Shown here piece after piece: positions 23,296 through 30,544 of a DNA stretch of 43,413 nucleotides. The stretch is from positions 1 to 43,413 of the forward strand of contig JAUWFX010000003.1 in NCBI GenBank assembly GCA_030606765.1, in the 5' to 3' direction. The position numbers and the translations under genes were made by a program. The notes beneath the pieces were generated by a model that made no database searches, was not told where the DNA came from, and saw nothing but the letters and a program-made list of their open reading frames with translations. This DNA comes from Dehalococcoidia bacterium (GTDB lineage: Bacteria; Chloroflexota; Dehalococcoidia; GIF9; AB-539-J10). Each line of letters begins with the position of its first letter. Position 1 is the first letter of the stretch.

Positions 23296-25055
23296 AAAAG
23301 ATATTTAGTTGGTTTATGGTTTGTGCCTTTGTCGGCCTTCTGGCTTTGGTGGTTATCCCCGAGCCTGTTTCTGCTATGACGGGGAGCGGAACAGCAGGCG
23401 ATCCGTACATAATTTACGATGTTACTGACCTTCAGAATATGAACAATGATTTGGATGCCTATTACGAGCTGGCAAACGATATTGATGCCTCGGCGACTTC
23501 GGGTTGGAATGGGGGTGCTGGGTTTATTCCAGTGGGTACATGGGGTAGCCCATTCACGGGCTACTTCGAGGGAAACGGGTACACGATAAGCAGCCTCTTT
23601 ATCAATCGCCCTAGCACGGACGATGTTGGGCTGTTTGGGAGCATTCAGCCATATAGTAGCAATACTTTTGCCCAAAATGTAACCTTTACTAATGCGGACA
23701 TAACAGGGGATGAGAATACTGGCGTATTTGCTGGAAGTGCTAGGGGGAAGATACTAGCACCAGTCCGTACATTGACGGTTTCAAACATAATTGTTCTAAA
23801 TAGTGAAGTGTATGGGGCAGGCTCAACTGGGGGAGTTGTGGGAGAATTGTGGAATGTGGTGGAGATGTCCTATTGCTTGTATGTGGGTACAGTAGATGGG
23901 GATGGCTATAAGGTTGGTGGATTAGTTGGGTATGCTACTAGAGATACAATGATATATCGCTGTGTTGCAGATGCCGATGTTGACCAAGATGGTTGGGGGT
24001 CGAGAGTTGGAGGCTTAGTTGGTCAGGGTCAAGGGGATATAGAAGAATGTTGTTCTTTTGGGAGTGTGAACAATATTGGTGCCGACCCCGGCGCGGCTGA
24101 TGATGGGATAGGAGGTTTAGTGGGCTTGTACGACCCTGTTGTCCAAGAACCTGCTGATATATTGAATTGCTACTCTAGGTGTAGCGTGACAGGGAAGGTT
24201 GGCACATACGGTGAGAGTGTGGCAGGGTTGGTTGGCGTACACGTGGGAACATATAGCACCATTACAAATTCATTTTCCACTGGATTGGTTAGTGGTGGAC
24301 TAGCTAGGCGTGGATTGGCGTGTGGTAATCCATCTTGCTCTGCTTGTTTTTGGGACACACAGACATCGGGGCAGAGTTTAGGTGGCTGTGGTACAGGTAA
24401 GACTACATCCCAAATGAAAACTGAATCCACATTTACCGATGCCGGCTGGGATTTTGACACCGTTTGGGATATGGGAGGCGCCGTCAATGATGGCTACCCT
24501 TATTTTCAGTGGTGGTATAACCCACCAAGCATGATTGAGGATATTTACCAGGTGGTATGGTTCCAACCCAATGCTATCATACAAGGCACGGTCCTACCCA
24601 ACAGGGCTGAAGAGGAAGATGGCATAATCACCTGGGGCGCAAACCCCGCTGGCATAAGTATATCCCACTCTTTGTTGCAGCCCGAGGAGGATTACGAGTT
24701 TGAGCCCGTCATACCCGAGGCCACCGATATTATCGAGCCCGAGCCCGGAGGCATGACAGGCGACGTGGACCTAGAGAGGCTAGAAAACAATCCCTTTAAC
24801 CCCTTGGTGCAGGCAATTGTGTCCGTCGGGGGTTTTACTGCGAGGCTCGTGTGGCTGGGCATAGCTTGGTTCGTACTCATAGCAGTAATGATGGCCATAC
24901 AGCTCAAAACACACCACATGATGCTCACAGGCATAGCGGGGTTTGGATTAGCGACCCTGTTCTACGTGATGGGGATATTCCCGCTGTGGGTAGTGATTGT
25001 GTTTGGTATGGGAATGGTGGCGAGCATAATCTACGAAAGGATGACGGTATTGTAG
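23292..25055 (+). CDS. GLUG-repeat surface protein with C-terminal membrane anchor (587 aa)
   Basis: ATG 23292 overlaps the previous stop. Signal peptide ends at VSA near residue 28. A beta-helix-like start (GTAGDPYIIYDVTDLQNMN, FEGNGYTISSLFI) leads into GLUG repeats with VGGLVG or IGGLVG at about residues 180-320. The last 75 residues hold three membrane helices. GLUG proteins are adhesin-like. Here the anchor suggests a spike fixed in a membrane. Confidence 0.8.
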   Translation: MKKIFSWFMVCAFVGLLALVVIPEPVSAMTGSGTAGDPYIIYDVTDLQNMNNDLDAYYELANDIDASATSGWNGGAGFIPVGTWGSPFTGYFEGNGYTISSLFINRPSTDDVGLFGSIQPYSSNTFAQNVTFTNADITGDENTGVFAGSARGKILAPVRTLTVSNIIVLNSEVYGAGSTGGVVGELWNVVEMSYCLYVGTVDGDGYKVGGLVGYATRDTMIYRCVADADVDQDGWGSRVGGLVGQGQGDIEECCSFGSVNNIGADPGAADDGIGGLVGLYDPVVQEPADILNCYSRCSVTGKVGTYGESVAGLVGVHVGTYSTITNSFSTGLVSGGLARRGLACGNPSCSACFWDTQTSGQSLGGCGTGKTTSQMKTESTFTDAGWDFDTVWDMGGAVNDGYPYFQWWYNPPSMIEDIYQVVWFQPNAIIQGTVLPNRAEEEDGIITWGANPAGISISHSLLQPEEDYEFEPVIPEATDIIEPEPGGMTGDVDLERLENNPFNPLVQAIVSVGGFTARLVWLGIAWFVLIAVMMAIQLKTHHMMLTGIAGFGLATLFYVMGIFPLWVVIVFGMGMVASIIYERMTVL

Positions 25056-25063
25056 GAGTATAA

Positions 25064-25642
25064 ATGGGGCATAGATTACTATTCACCTTCTTGTTTCTGT
25101 TCATTGGTGCCTCCATCCTTGCGGCCATAATGCAGGGTGGCGGCGGCATCGTGTCCACCACACTCTCAGGTGGCATAGACAGTGACGACACCTTTCTACC
25201 AGCAACCAGCACATCGCTGTTCGCCAACAGGGACATTGTAAGAATCGGCAATGAGAAGATACTGTACTCCTCCAAGAACTCAACGGGGTTTATAGTCCAG
25301 ACCCGGGGCTACAAAGACACTCTGGCTGAGGCACACGACGCAGGGAGGCGCATCTACACATCAGAAGCCAGTGCCCTCAATGATGCCCTGGGGTTCAACA
25401 TAGCTGTCGAGGTCGAGACCGCTGGCACGTGGGGGTTGGTAACACTACCCATCAAGTTTTTCACCAACACGGTGCCGCATCTAGTCATGCTCAACGTGAA
25501 CTTCCTGCAGACCCCCGAGCTGAGTTTCATTGCCATATTCTGGTTTGGTGCGGGGATCGCATTGCTTATAACCCTGGCCATACAGATTGCACCAATAGCG
25601 ATAGCCGCCCTGACAGGGGTGTTCGGTTTGATAAGGAGATAA
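25064..25642 (+). CDS. Exported protein with C-terminal membrane helices (192 aa)
   Basis: N-terminal signal/anchor (LLFTFLFLFIGASILAAI), a Gly/Ser/Thr-rich extracellular part, and C-terminal hydrophobic segments (LSFIAIFWFGAGIALLITLA, IAIAALTGVFGLI). The stretch DIVRIGNEKILYSSK...FIVQTRGY resembles short beta domains seen in phage surface proteins. Fourth exported gene in a row here. Confidence 0.7.
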   Translation: MGHRLLFTFLFLFIGASILAAIMQGGGGIVSTTLSGGIDSDDTFLPATSTSLFANRDIVRIGNEKILYSSKNSTGFIVQTRGYKDTLAEAHDAGRRIYTSEASALNDALGFNIAVEVETAGTWGLVTLPIKFFTNTVPHLVMLNVNFLQTPELSFIAIFWFGAGIALLITLAIQIAPIAIAALTGVFGLIRR

Positions 25643-25645
25643 GGC

Positions 25646-25969
25646 GTGAAGAAGATACTGCAAATTCTGAACTCCCTCGAGGCATTAGCCACGGACATAA
25701 TCTTCAAGGTAGGGCTTTGTATAATACTTATTTTTGCTGTCATCGGGCTTAGTTATATCAGAGGGAACCTAGTGATGGTAGATGGTCGAGTTTCCCCCAA
25801 TATAACAGCCTTAGTTACAGGAGCAATAGCTTACGTGTGGCTTGGACTATTGGCAATTTGGGTACTTACTAAGGGACTTCGGTGGTTACTTAAGATTCGC
25901 AACTGGTGGGTACACACAGAGCAACACAAGGTAGAACTTAGGGAAGTTTTTGCAGCATTAAGGAGGTAA
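25646..25969 (+). CDS. Two-helix membrane protein (107 aa)
   Basis: GTG start four bases after the previous stop, with AAGGAG just upstream. Two transmembrane segments (about 22-38 and 50-72) and a basic, Trp-rich C-terminal tail. No known family. Likely a minor component of the same membrane complex. Confidence 0.65.
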   Translation: MKKILQILNSLEALATDIIFKVGLCIILIFAVIGLSYIRGNLVMVDGRVSPNITALVTGAIAYVWLGLLAIWVLTKGLRWLLKIRNWWVHTEQHKVELREVFAALRR

Positions 25970-25972
25970 GAC

Positions 25973-26161
25973 ATGATTTTTAATATGGAAGCATTCTACG
26001 TTATAGGCACTCTAATTGCCCTAAATGTGGCTATCTATGCCTTCGTGCGGGGGACGCGACTCATAGAAAGACTTGAGGTTGAAAAATGGATGGAGCAATA
26101 CAAAGAATCAGTAAAGGCAATCGACAAGAAACTGCAACCAACCGAGCCGATAAGCCGGTAG
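25973..26161 (+). CDS. Single-helix membrane protein with charged tail (62 aa)
   Basis: AAGGAGGTAAGAC precedes the ATG. One transmembrane helix (YVIGTLIALNVAIYAFV), then a charged helical tail. Size and form resemble small phage membrane proteins such as spanin- or holin-like factors, but nothing specific identifies it. Confidence 0.6.
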   Translation: MIFNMEAFYVIGTLIALNVAIYAFVRGTRLIERLEVEKWMEQYKESVKAIDKKLQPTEPISR

Positions 26162-26442
26162 ACCCAGAGCGCAAGTGGATTCGGCTCATGGAGATAGGGC
26201 TAACGCAGTTGCTTGCTATCCCTGTGGTGATTGTGGTTGTTATTTGCTTTGCAGGTTATACGGTTAAGGGTATATCTGCCGCTGCCATCGGGAATTTTAT
26301 TATTATGGCAGCTTTCCTTTTATCCACCAGTGGGGTTATCTGCTTGAAAATAGGATATGAGGAGCGGGTGAAGTTGCGAGACCAAGAGGATAATATAGAA
26401 AATAGTCCCGATTGCCCAAAGAAGAAGATAAAAATTACTTAA
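26086..26442 (+). CDS. Two-helix membrane protein (118 aa)
   Basis: Two hydrophobic segments (LLAIPVVIVVVICFAGY and IGNFIIMAAFLLSTSGVICL) followed by a charged tail. ATG 26086 gives a 76-base overlap with the previous gene; GAGG lies eight bases upstream. ATG 26188 is a plausible alternative that removes the overlap. Last gene of the plus-strand exported-protein block. Confidence 0.55.
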   Translation: MDGAIQRISKGNRQETATNRADKPVDPERKWIRLMEIGLTQLLAIPVVIVVVICFAGYTVKGISAAAIGNFIIMAAFLLSTSGVICLKIGYEERVKLRDQEDNIENSPDCPKKKIKIT

Positions 26443-26469
26443 TCGCCCAAAATGGTTGTTTTGGGCGAT
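26442..26469. terminator. 11-bp perfect inverted repeat after the exported-protein block
   Basis: ATCGCCCAAAA (26442-26452), six-base loop, TTTTGGGCGAT (26459-26469). It begins at the stop of the preceding gene. It is the most perfect member of a family of GCCCAA/TTGGGC inverted repeats found between cargo genes up to 35 kb. No T run follows, so it may be a binding site as much as a terminator. Confidence 0.65.
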
Positions 26470-26569
26470 AAGTTAGACAACGGTAGCTATAAATCGGGGT
26501 AAAATTTCGCCTCGGTTTTTTATTATTTTGGGCAATTCGTTAAAAATGTAACCTCTTTTGTGCCATCTG

Positions 26570-26578
26570 TGTTATAAT
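26570..26578 (+). promoter_or_regulatory. Extended -10 promoter for the interrupted methyltransferase
   Basis: TGT-TATAAT at 26570-26578 is a good extended -10, 45 bases before the methyltransferase ATG. No clear -35 is present at 17 bases, as is common for extended -10 promoters. Confidence 0.45.
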
Positions 26579-26623
26579 ATCTGTAGGGTAAGTTACTCAG
26601 GGCTACACAACTAAGAATAGAGT

Positions 26624-27490
26624 ATGGCCACAGCAAACGAAATCAAATTCCGCAGAGATACCAGTTTCCGTAAGGCAGTATTCAGCCCAGACAGTTTCGC
26701 TCATCCGGCCAAGATGGATGCCCAGCTCCTACTCTGGATTGTAGATCAGTACACAAAGCCAGGGGATACCATTCTGGACCCAATGGCCGGCTCAGGGACA
26801 GCAACGCTAGGGTGTCCCATCGGGCGAAATGTAGTCCAAGTTGAGCTAGAAAAGAAGTTTGTGGATATGCAAGAGGCCAACTGGGAGAAGGTAAGGATGA
26901 TGCCCCAGCTCGGCCATGAGATGGGAGACTGTAGGATTATCCAAGGAGATGCTAGACAGCTTGAAGGGATACTGGCAGACTCCATAATCACCAGCCCGCC
27001 TTACGCAGAGGCGCAAGAAGGTGCGGGTATAGCAAGACGGGGATATCAGGGTCCAAAACATGGCCCGACTGACTTGATTGGCAAGCGTTCTTATATGCCC
27101 AATGTCCATGGTGAAAGCGATGGGCAAATTGGCAATCTCCCTTATGGTTCAATCGACTCGGTGATAACAAGTCCGCCGTATGAGGCTTCTGTGTCCGATG
27201 ATAAAGAAAGCCCACTCGCCGACGGTAATAAAGAGAAATACGGACGCTGGAAAGATGGAACAGCCAAGAAAACAAGTTACACTCAACACGGTGAGCCAGT
27301 TGACTCCATCATAACCTCACCACCGTATGAAGGCAGCATCCAAGGGGTGCCAGGGATTGACTGGACAAAGATGGCTGGAGGATCCCGAGACATGTCAAAG
27401 GAGGCAGCCAATAGCACACGAATTGCTAGTCTGTCGGGCTATTCTGCGGGTGCAGACAACATAGGAAATTTAGGTAGTGGGTCAATTTGA
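26624..27490 (+). pseudogene. DNA methyltransferase, 5' part, interrupted by transposon
   Basis: Motif I DPMAGSGTATLG is at about residues 46-57. Then the catalytic-type motif ITSPPY occurs three times (ADSIITSPPYAEAQ, IDSVITSPPYEAS, VDSIITSPPYEGS), so this is an amino (N6A or N4C) methyltransferase. The native frame runs to codon 283 (27470-27472). It then enters the transposon end and stops at TGA 27488-27490. The missing C-terminus lies at 30109-30408. Removing the transposon and one target copy joins both in frame (382 aa). Confidence 0.9.
27465..27472. repeat. Target-site duplication, left copy (GAAATTTA)
   Basis: GAAATTTA directly precedes the transposon's left inverted repeat and recurs at 30101-30108 directly after the right one. 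An 8-bp duplication is in the range known for IS1-type transposases. Confidence 0.93.
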
Positions 27491-27492
27491 AA
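27473..27492 (+). repeat. Left terminal inverted repeat of the transposon
   Basis: GGTAGTGGGTCAATTTGAAA, identical to the reverse complement of 30081-30100. It contains the stop codon of the interrupted methyltransferase and, right at its inner edge, the start of the HExxH gene. Confidence 0.93.
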
Positions 27493-27783
27493 ATGAACAA
27501 CATGGGTGCTATTACCAAAGAACAAGCTGAGGCATTCGCTACTCATGTGCTCGAAGAGCTCTGCCTAAATTGGAAGATGAAGTGGACTAGAGCTCAACCC
27601 GGAATTTGTCTCAAGAAGAGCCAGGAGATACTCATTCCGAAGAGTATGATTGGACAATACCCGTGGGTGGCAAAGGAATATGTTCTGCATGAAGCCGCTC
27701 ATATCTTCACAGATGACAATGTCCATGGTGAGGAGTTCTACAAGTCGTATATTGCTCTCTTGGGGAGATTTATGCTAGAGTAG
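27493..27783 (+). CDS. SprT-like / HExxH putative metallopeptidase, transposon passenger (96 aa)
   Basis: The motif VLHEAAHIF (HExxH) is preceded by a Trp/Cys strand region and followed by HGEEFYKSYIALL, the order seen in small SprT/WLM-type zinc peptidase domains. ATG 27493 is the first base inside the terminal repeat edge; an in-frame TTG at 27487 lies within the repeat. The host gene's stop (27488-27490) overlaps this start, so translation could be coupled to whatever gene the element lands in. Proteolytic activity is unproven. Confidence 0.7.
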   Translation: MNNMGAITKEQAEAFATHVLEELCLNWKMKWTRAQPGICLKKSQEILIPKSMIGQYPWVAKEYVLHEAAHIFTDDNVHGEEFYKSYIALLGRFMLE

Positions 27784-27899
27784 ATATCTGAGCGGATAGT
27801 CATCGGCGAGGACATAGCAGGTAAACAAGCCATCAAGTTTGTCCTCGCCGACAATTGCGGAGTGGGGGTAGAGAAATTGCACTTCTCTACCCCTGCACA

Positions 27900-28148
27900 C
27901 TAGAGGAAGATGTAGACGTAGTCCGCATCACCGCCACCACCAATATCACCCTGCATACCTTTAGCTATGAAATGAGCTTCGATTCTTCTAGCAACCAGCT
28001 CAGTGGTAGCATTCCACTGATACCATGTACTAGGATTGCCGTGTTCCCTCTTGCGACGAGTAGGACTATCGGTTACTCCGATAGTCCAAGCAGAGTAACG
28101 ACCAACAATCTTTGTAATGGCTGCCTTTATGTCTGCTTCTGATGCCAT
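27900..28148 (-). CDS. Conserved hypothetical protein, possibly GIY-YIG-related (82 aa)
   Basis: Very good Shine-Dalgarno (AAAGGAGGTGAT) before ATG 28148. The text WTIGVTDSPTRRKREHGNP recalls the IG-x-T-x-RR core of GIY-YIG folds. It ends with a Gly-rich turn (GDIGGGGDADYVYIF). The catalytic Tyr and Glu of true GIY-YIG nucleases are not evident, so this is a tentative link. Passenger gene just downstream of the transposase. Confidence 0.6.
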   Translation of the reverse strand: MASEADIKAAITKIVGRYSAWTIGVTDSPTRRKREHGNPSTWYQWNATTELVARRIEAHFIAKGMQGDIGGGGDADYVYIFL

Positions 28149-28167
28149 CTATAATCACCTCCTTTCT

Positions 28168-29004
28168 CTAAATTACTAATCGGACTATTTCATCGACCGT
28201 CCAGACATGATTGCTTATTCCTGCTGCCATTGCTGGCGTTCTATGACATGGATTAGCTAACGATATATGTGGTCTGGCAAAGTTATAATGCATGAAGTGA
28301 AGAGCTACGGCATATTCTAGGTTCTCTACCTTCTTTGAGAAGCCATTAGTTAGCCTAGTAAATCGCCTCATACTCATTCGCATTGTAAGATTCTGCCGTT
28401 CAATATAGCTTGTAGATGCTCTTGTCATGTCGGGAGAACCTTTTATCAGCTTCGCTTTTGCTTGAATACATTTTGGTGGGCTATAGCGTCCATATTCCTC
28501 TCGTGTGTTACCGTAGTATTTAACTAGCATGGCGTAATCTATATCATTGCCAAAAGCATGGTTCACTGCCTCATAATACATTCTATGTCCGTCAGTAGTG
28601 AGTTGAACACGATTTGAAAGACGTTCCTTAATATCCTTGGCGAACTCATAGGCATGTTCTAGTTCACGTAAACCAACTAGCCAGCTTAAAACTAACTTCG
28701 TGTCGGCATCAAGTGCTACGAATGTCCAAACATCGCCATACCCGAATTGCCCGTATTTATCTCTAGGAACATTCTTCTCTTTGGCATAACAAAATGACCA
28801 GATTTCATCACATTCGATACGCTTGCATGGTAAATTCCTTAGATTATTATCCTGATACTCAGCACAGGCTCTACCAACATCACGTAAAAGCCTAATAACT
28901 GTACCCTTTGCTGTATTTGTTATTCTGCAAGTGGCGAGTATTGAGTTCCCTTCAACAAGGGCTTTTATCACTTGCGTTCTTTTCTCAATACTTAACTTGT
29001 TCAT
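28168..29004 (-). CDS. IS1-type DDE transposase (278 aa)
   Basis: Single-frame IS1-like transposase. N-terminal HTH (GNSILATCRITNTAKGTVIRLL), then the DDE core with IECDEIWSF (first Asp), LDADTKLVLSW, TTDGHRMYYEAV (second Asp) and SYIERQNLTMRM (Glu), ending NFARPHISL ... TPAMAAGI. I chose ATG 29004 because a consensus promoter's -10 lies at 29011-29016, so the upstream ATG (29019) would be outside the transcript. No -1 frameshift is needed, unlike E. coli IS1. Confidence 0.9.
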   Translation of the reverse strand: MNKLSIEKRTQVIKALVEGNSILATCRITNTAKGTVIRLLRDVGRACAEYQDNNLRNLPCKRIECDEIWSFCYAKEKNVPRDKYGQFGYGDVWTFVALDADTKLVLSWLVGLRELEHAYEFAKDIKERLSNRVQLTTDGHRMYYEAVNHAFGNDIDYAMLVKYYGNTREEYGRYSPPKCIQAKAKLIKGSPDMTRASTSYIERQNLTMRMSMRRFTRLTNGFSKKVENLEYAVALHFMHYNFARPHISLANPCHRTPAMAAGISNHVWTVDEIVRLVI

Positions 29005-29010
29005 GCTTAT

Positions 29011-29039
29011 ATTATACATGACCGCTCAAGCATTGTCAA
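29011..29039 (-). promoter_or_regulatory. Consensus sigma70 promoter of the transposase
   Basis: On the minus strand TTGACA (29039-29034), 17 bases, TATAAT (29016-29011). The predicted start of transcription is within a few bases of ATG 29004, so the message would be leaderless or nearly so. Confidence 0.85.
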
Positions 29040-29055
29040 TAGGTAAACGGGTTAT

Positions 29056-29523
29056 TTACACAATATTTTTAGGAAATGTGGGTTGAGTACCTAGAAGTCG
29101 AAATTCACCAGGGGCACTTTTCTTGAATATCCCTGCCTCAACCATAGCTACAGTAAGAGCGTAGACAATGCGATATGCTTGCATCCTAGATTTGGTCTTC
29201 ATAATTCGATAGGTATAGAGAGTATTAGCTGCCTCTCCAATTTTTAGCACTCCGTTATTTTGTTCGGCTATTCGCTTTATTCGTTCCTTATGATTTTGCT
29301 GATTGATAAGAAGTTCCCTCATATCCGGCCGTACAGTTTCCCGTCGCCCGGTTCTGCGGAAGTGAACTGCCAAAGCTGTACTAAAAGCTTCAGCCTCATG
29401 CGCCAAGGCATCTCTTTTTGCTTGTATTTCTTCCAAACGCTTGTCAACATCCGCAAGTTCCGTTTGGATTTCTGCCAGATATTTTCGTGTTTCTTCTTCC
29501 CAAGCATGATTTCCTATGACCAT
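29056..29523 (-). CDS. Coiled-coil passenger protein (155 aa)
   Basis: AAAGGAGGTATAAAA precedes ATG 29523. Residues 8-50 form a heptad-like coiled coil rich in Glu, Leu and Lys (YLAEIQTELADVDKRLEEI). The C-terminal half looks like a winged-helix or small helical domain (IGEAANTLYTYRIMKTKSRM ... GIFKKSAPGEFRLL). It lies upstream of the transposase in the same direction and may be an accessory transposition protein. No family recognised. Confidence 0.65.
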   Translation of the reverse strand: MVIGNHAWEEETRKYLAEIQTELADVDKRLEEIQAKRDALAHEAEAFSTALAVHFRRTGRRETVRPDMRELLINQQNHKERIKRIAEQNNGVLKIGEAANTLYTYRIMKTKSRMQAYRIVYALTVAMVEAGIFKKSAPGEFRLLGTQPTFPKNIV

Positions 29524-29614
29524 TTTTATACCTCCTTTATATTTAGTATTACCTAAACTATTCTTGGACTTGACTTCATCTACGCATATAATGCTTGACT
29601 ATAAGTAGTTGGGC

Positions 29615-29697
29615 GGAAGGTAGCGGAATTGAACCACAGCGGGTGAACGCTCGAAGGTTAGTAAGACCTTGTCCTCTACCAAGAGGCAATACCTTCC
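29615..29697 (-). tRNA. tRNA-like gene, allo-tRNA type (8/4 fold), anticodon UAC
   Basis: 83 nt, read 5' to 3' on the minus strand. Acceptor GGAAGGTA/TACCTTCC pairs over 8 bp. D stem CCTC/GAGG with loop TTGGTA. Anticodon stem AAGGT/ACCTT with loop CTTACTA (T33, anticodon TAC). Variable arm AGCG-TTCACC-CGCT. T stem GTGG/CCGC (4 bp, one G-T) with loop TTCAATT. Next base is G; CCA is not encoded. A 7/5 reading leaves a T-T mismatch, so 8/4 is better. Long variable arm and G73 suggest serine identity, which conflicts with the valine anticodon. Confidence 0.75.
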
Positions 29698-29707
29698 ACG
29701 CAAATAT

Positions 29708-29742
29708 AAAAGGGTAAGGAGTGACCAGCTCATTACCCTTTT
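29708..29742. terminator. Hairpin between the 79-aa gene and the tRNA-like gene
   Basis: AAAAGGGTAA (29708-29717) and TTACCCTTTT (29733-29742) make ten perfect base pairs with a 15-base loop. A run of A or T at either end fits a bidirectional intrinsic terminator. It ends 10 bases upstream of the tRNA-like gene on the minus strand. Confidence 0.65.
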
Positions 29743-29793
29743 ATGTTATACCCTTTGGTGGTAGAAGTCAATCCCCCAATTACATAAACTGGG

Positions 29794-30033
29794 TTATCTT
29801 TTCCACCGAGCTTCGGCAGCTTTCTTGGCTATCTCTTTTCTTCGTTCGGGTGTTAACTTACTAGCCCTAGCCTTTCCGCCTTTTAGACCACCAAGACGAC
29901 CTAGAGCCACAGCAGCGGGGTTTTTAGTGCTATCTTCAGGCGTTGGTGTAGCTTCTCCCGTAGCTTCTTCTACAATCTGAGAAGCCAAGACGTTTATATC
30001 TCTGGGTTTCTTTTTGCTTGAACGCTTAGGCAT
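29794..30033 (-). CDS. Small basic KGG-type passenger protein (79 aa)
   Basis: N-terminal Lys/Arg/Ser block, then the well-spread block NPAAVALGRLGGLKGGKARA, then LTPERRKEIAKKAAEARW at the C-terminus. Small proteins with this ending are found in many bacteria with unknown function and look like DNA-binding or stress-type KGG proteins. First gene inside the right end of the transposon, facing inward. Confidence 0.7.
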   Translation of the reverse strand: MPKRSSKKKPRDINVLASQIVEEATGEATPTPEDSTKNPAAVALGRLGGLKGGKARASKLTPERRKEIAKKAAEARWKR

Positions 30034-30080
30034 ACCTTAAGTATACCATATAGCTCCCAATAAGCTGTCAAGTTTTTAAA

Positions 30081-30100
30081 TTTCAAATTGACCCACTACC
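30081..30100 (-). repeat. Right terminal inverted repeat of the transposon
   Basis: TTTCAAATTGACCCACTACC, the perfect reverse complement of the left end at 27473-27492. Confidence 0.93.
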
Positions 30101-30108
30101 GAAATTTA
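30101..30108. repeat. Target-site duplication, right copy (GAAATTTA)
   Basis: Identical to 27465-27472 and directly next to the right inverted repeat. Confidence 0.93.
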
Positions 30109-30408
30109 CGTGGTGAGACCTATTTATCCGCTATGCTTCGAGTTTACCAGCAATGCCATAAGGTACTCAAGCCTGATGGCCTTATGGTACTTGTTACTAA
30201 GAACTTTATCCGTGACAGAAAAGAGGTAAGGCTAGACGAGGACACGATAAGTCTATGCCAGAGGGCCGGCTTTCGACTTATTGAACGCCATTGCAGAAAA
30301 CTGCCAGCGCAATCATTTTGGCGAACCATCTACCAGCAAAAATACCCCGAGGCACCGGTTTTGGATAAGGAAGACATTTTGGTATTCCAAAAGATTCCAC
30401 AATTTTAG
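30109..30408 (+). pseudogene. DNA methyltransferase, 3' part, separated by transposon
   Basis: Continues the frame of 26624-27472. The joined text reads NIGNL then RGETYLSAMLRVY, then QCHKVLKPDGLMVLVTKNFIRD, the typical C-terminal Rossmann strands of amino methyltransferases. There is no start codon or ribosome-binding site at its beginning, so it is probably untranslated while the transposon is present. Ends TAG at 30406-30408. Confidence 0.88.
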
Positions 30409-30443
30409 CTATAAATTTATAGCCCAAAATGGATATTCTGGGC
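30408..30443. repeat. Two adjacent palindromes after the methyltransferase
   Basis: GCTATAAATTTATAGC (30408-30423) is a perfect 16-base palindrome. It runs into GCCCA ... TGGGC (30422-30426 and 30439-30443), a member of the cargo-region inverted-repeat family. Probably terminator or operator. Confidence 0.6.
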
Positions 30444-30502
30444 AGCTCCCAATCATCCCACATCAACCATACAAATAATTTGGTAATTTTTACCATACCC
30501 TC

Positions 30503-30531
30503 TTGACAAATCCCAAAACATACTATACAAT
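30503..30531 (+). promoter_or_regulatory. Sigma70 promoter of the small Cro/CI-type gene
   Basis: TTGACA (30503-30508), 17 bases, TACAAT (30526-30531). The ATG at 30545 lies only 14 bases after the -10, so the transcript would be nearly leaderless. Confidence 0.8.
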
Positions 30532-30544
30532 ATTTATAATATAT

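Larger units (their letters stand above)
27473..30100. mobile_element. IS1-like transposon with passenger genes (2,628 bp)
   Basis: Bounded by perfect 20-bp terminal inverted repeats, GGTAGTGGGTCAATTTGAAA at 27473-27492 and its complement at 30081-30100, and flanked by 8-bp duplications of GAAATTTA. It carries one IS1-type DDE transposase on the minus strand. Unlike simple IS elements (about 0.7-1 kb) it also holds an HExxH protein, an 82-residue protein, a coiled-coil protein, a tRNA-like gene and a 79-residue basic protein. Intact repeats, intact duplication and a fully restorable target gene show that the insertion is recent. Confidence 0.95.

Noticed and set aside
27473..30100. Assembly chimera joining a transposon to a phage contig
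   Set aside because: Target duplication, matching inverted repeats and exact restoration of the gene would not arise from a random misjoin.
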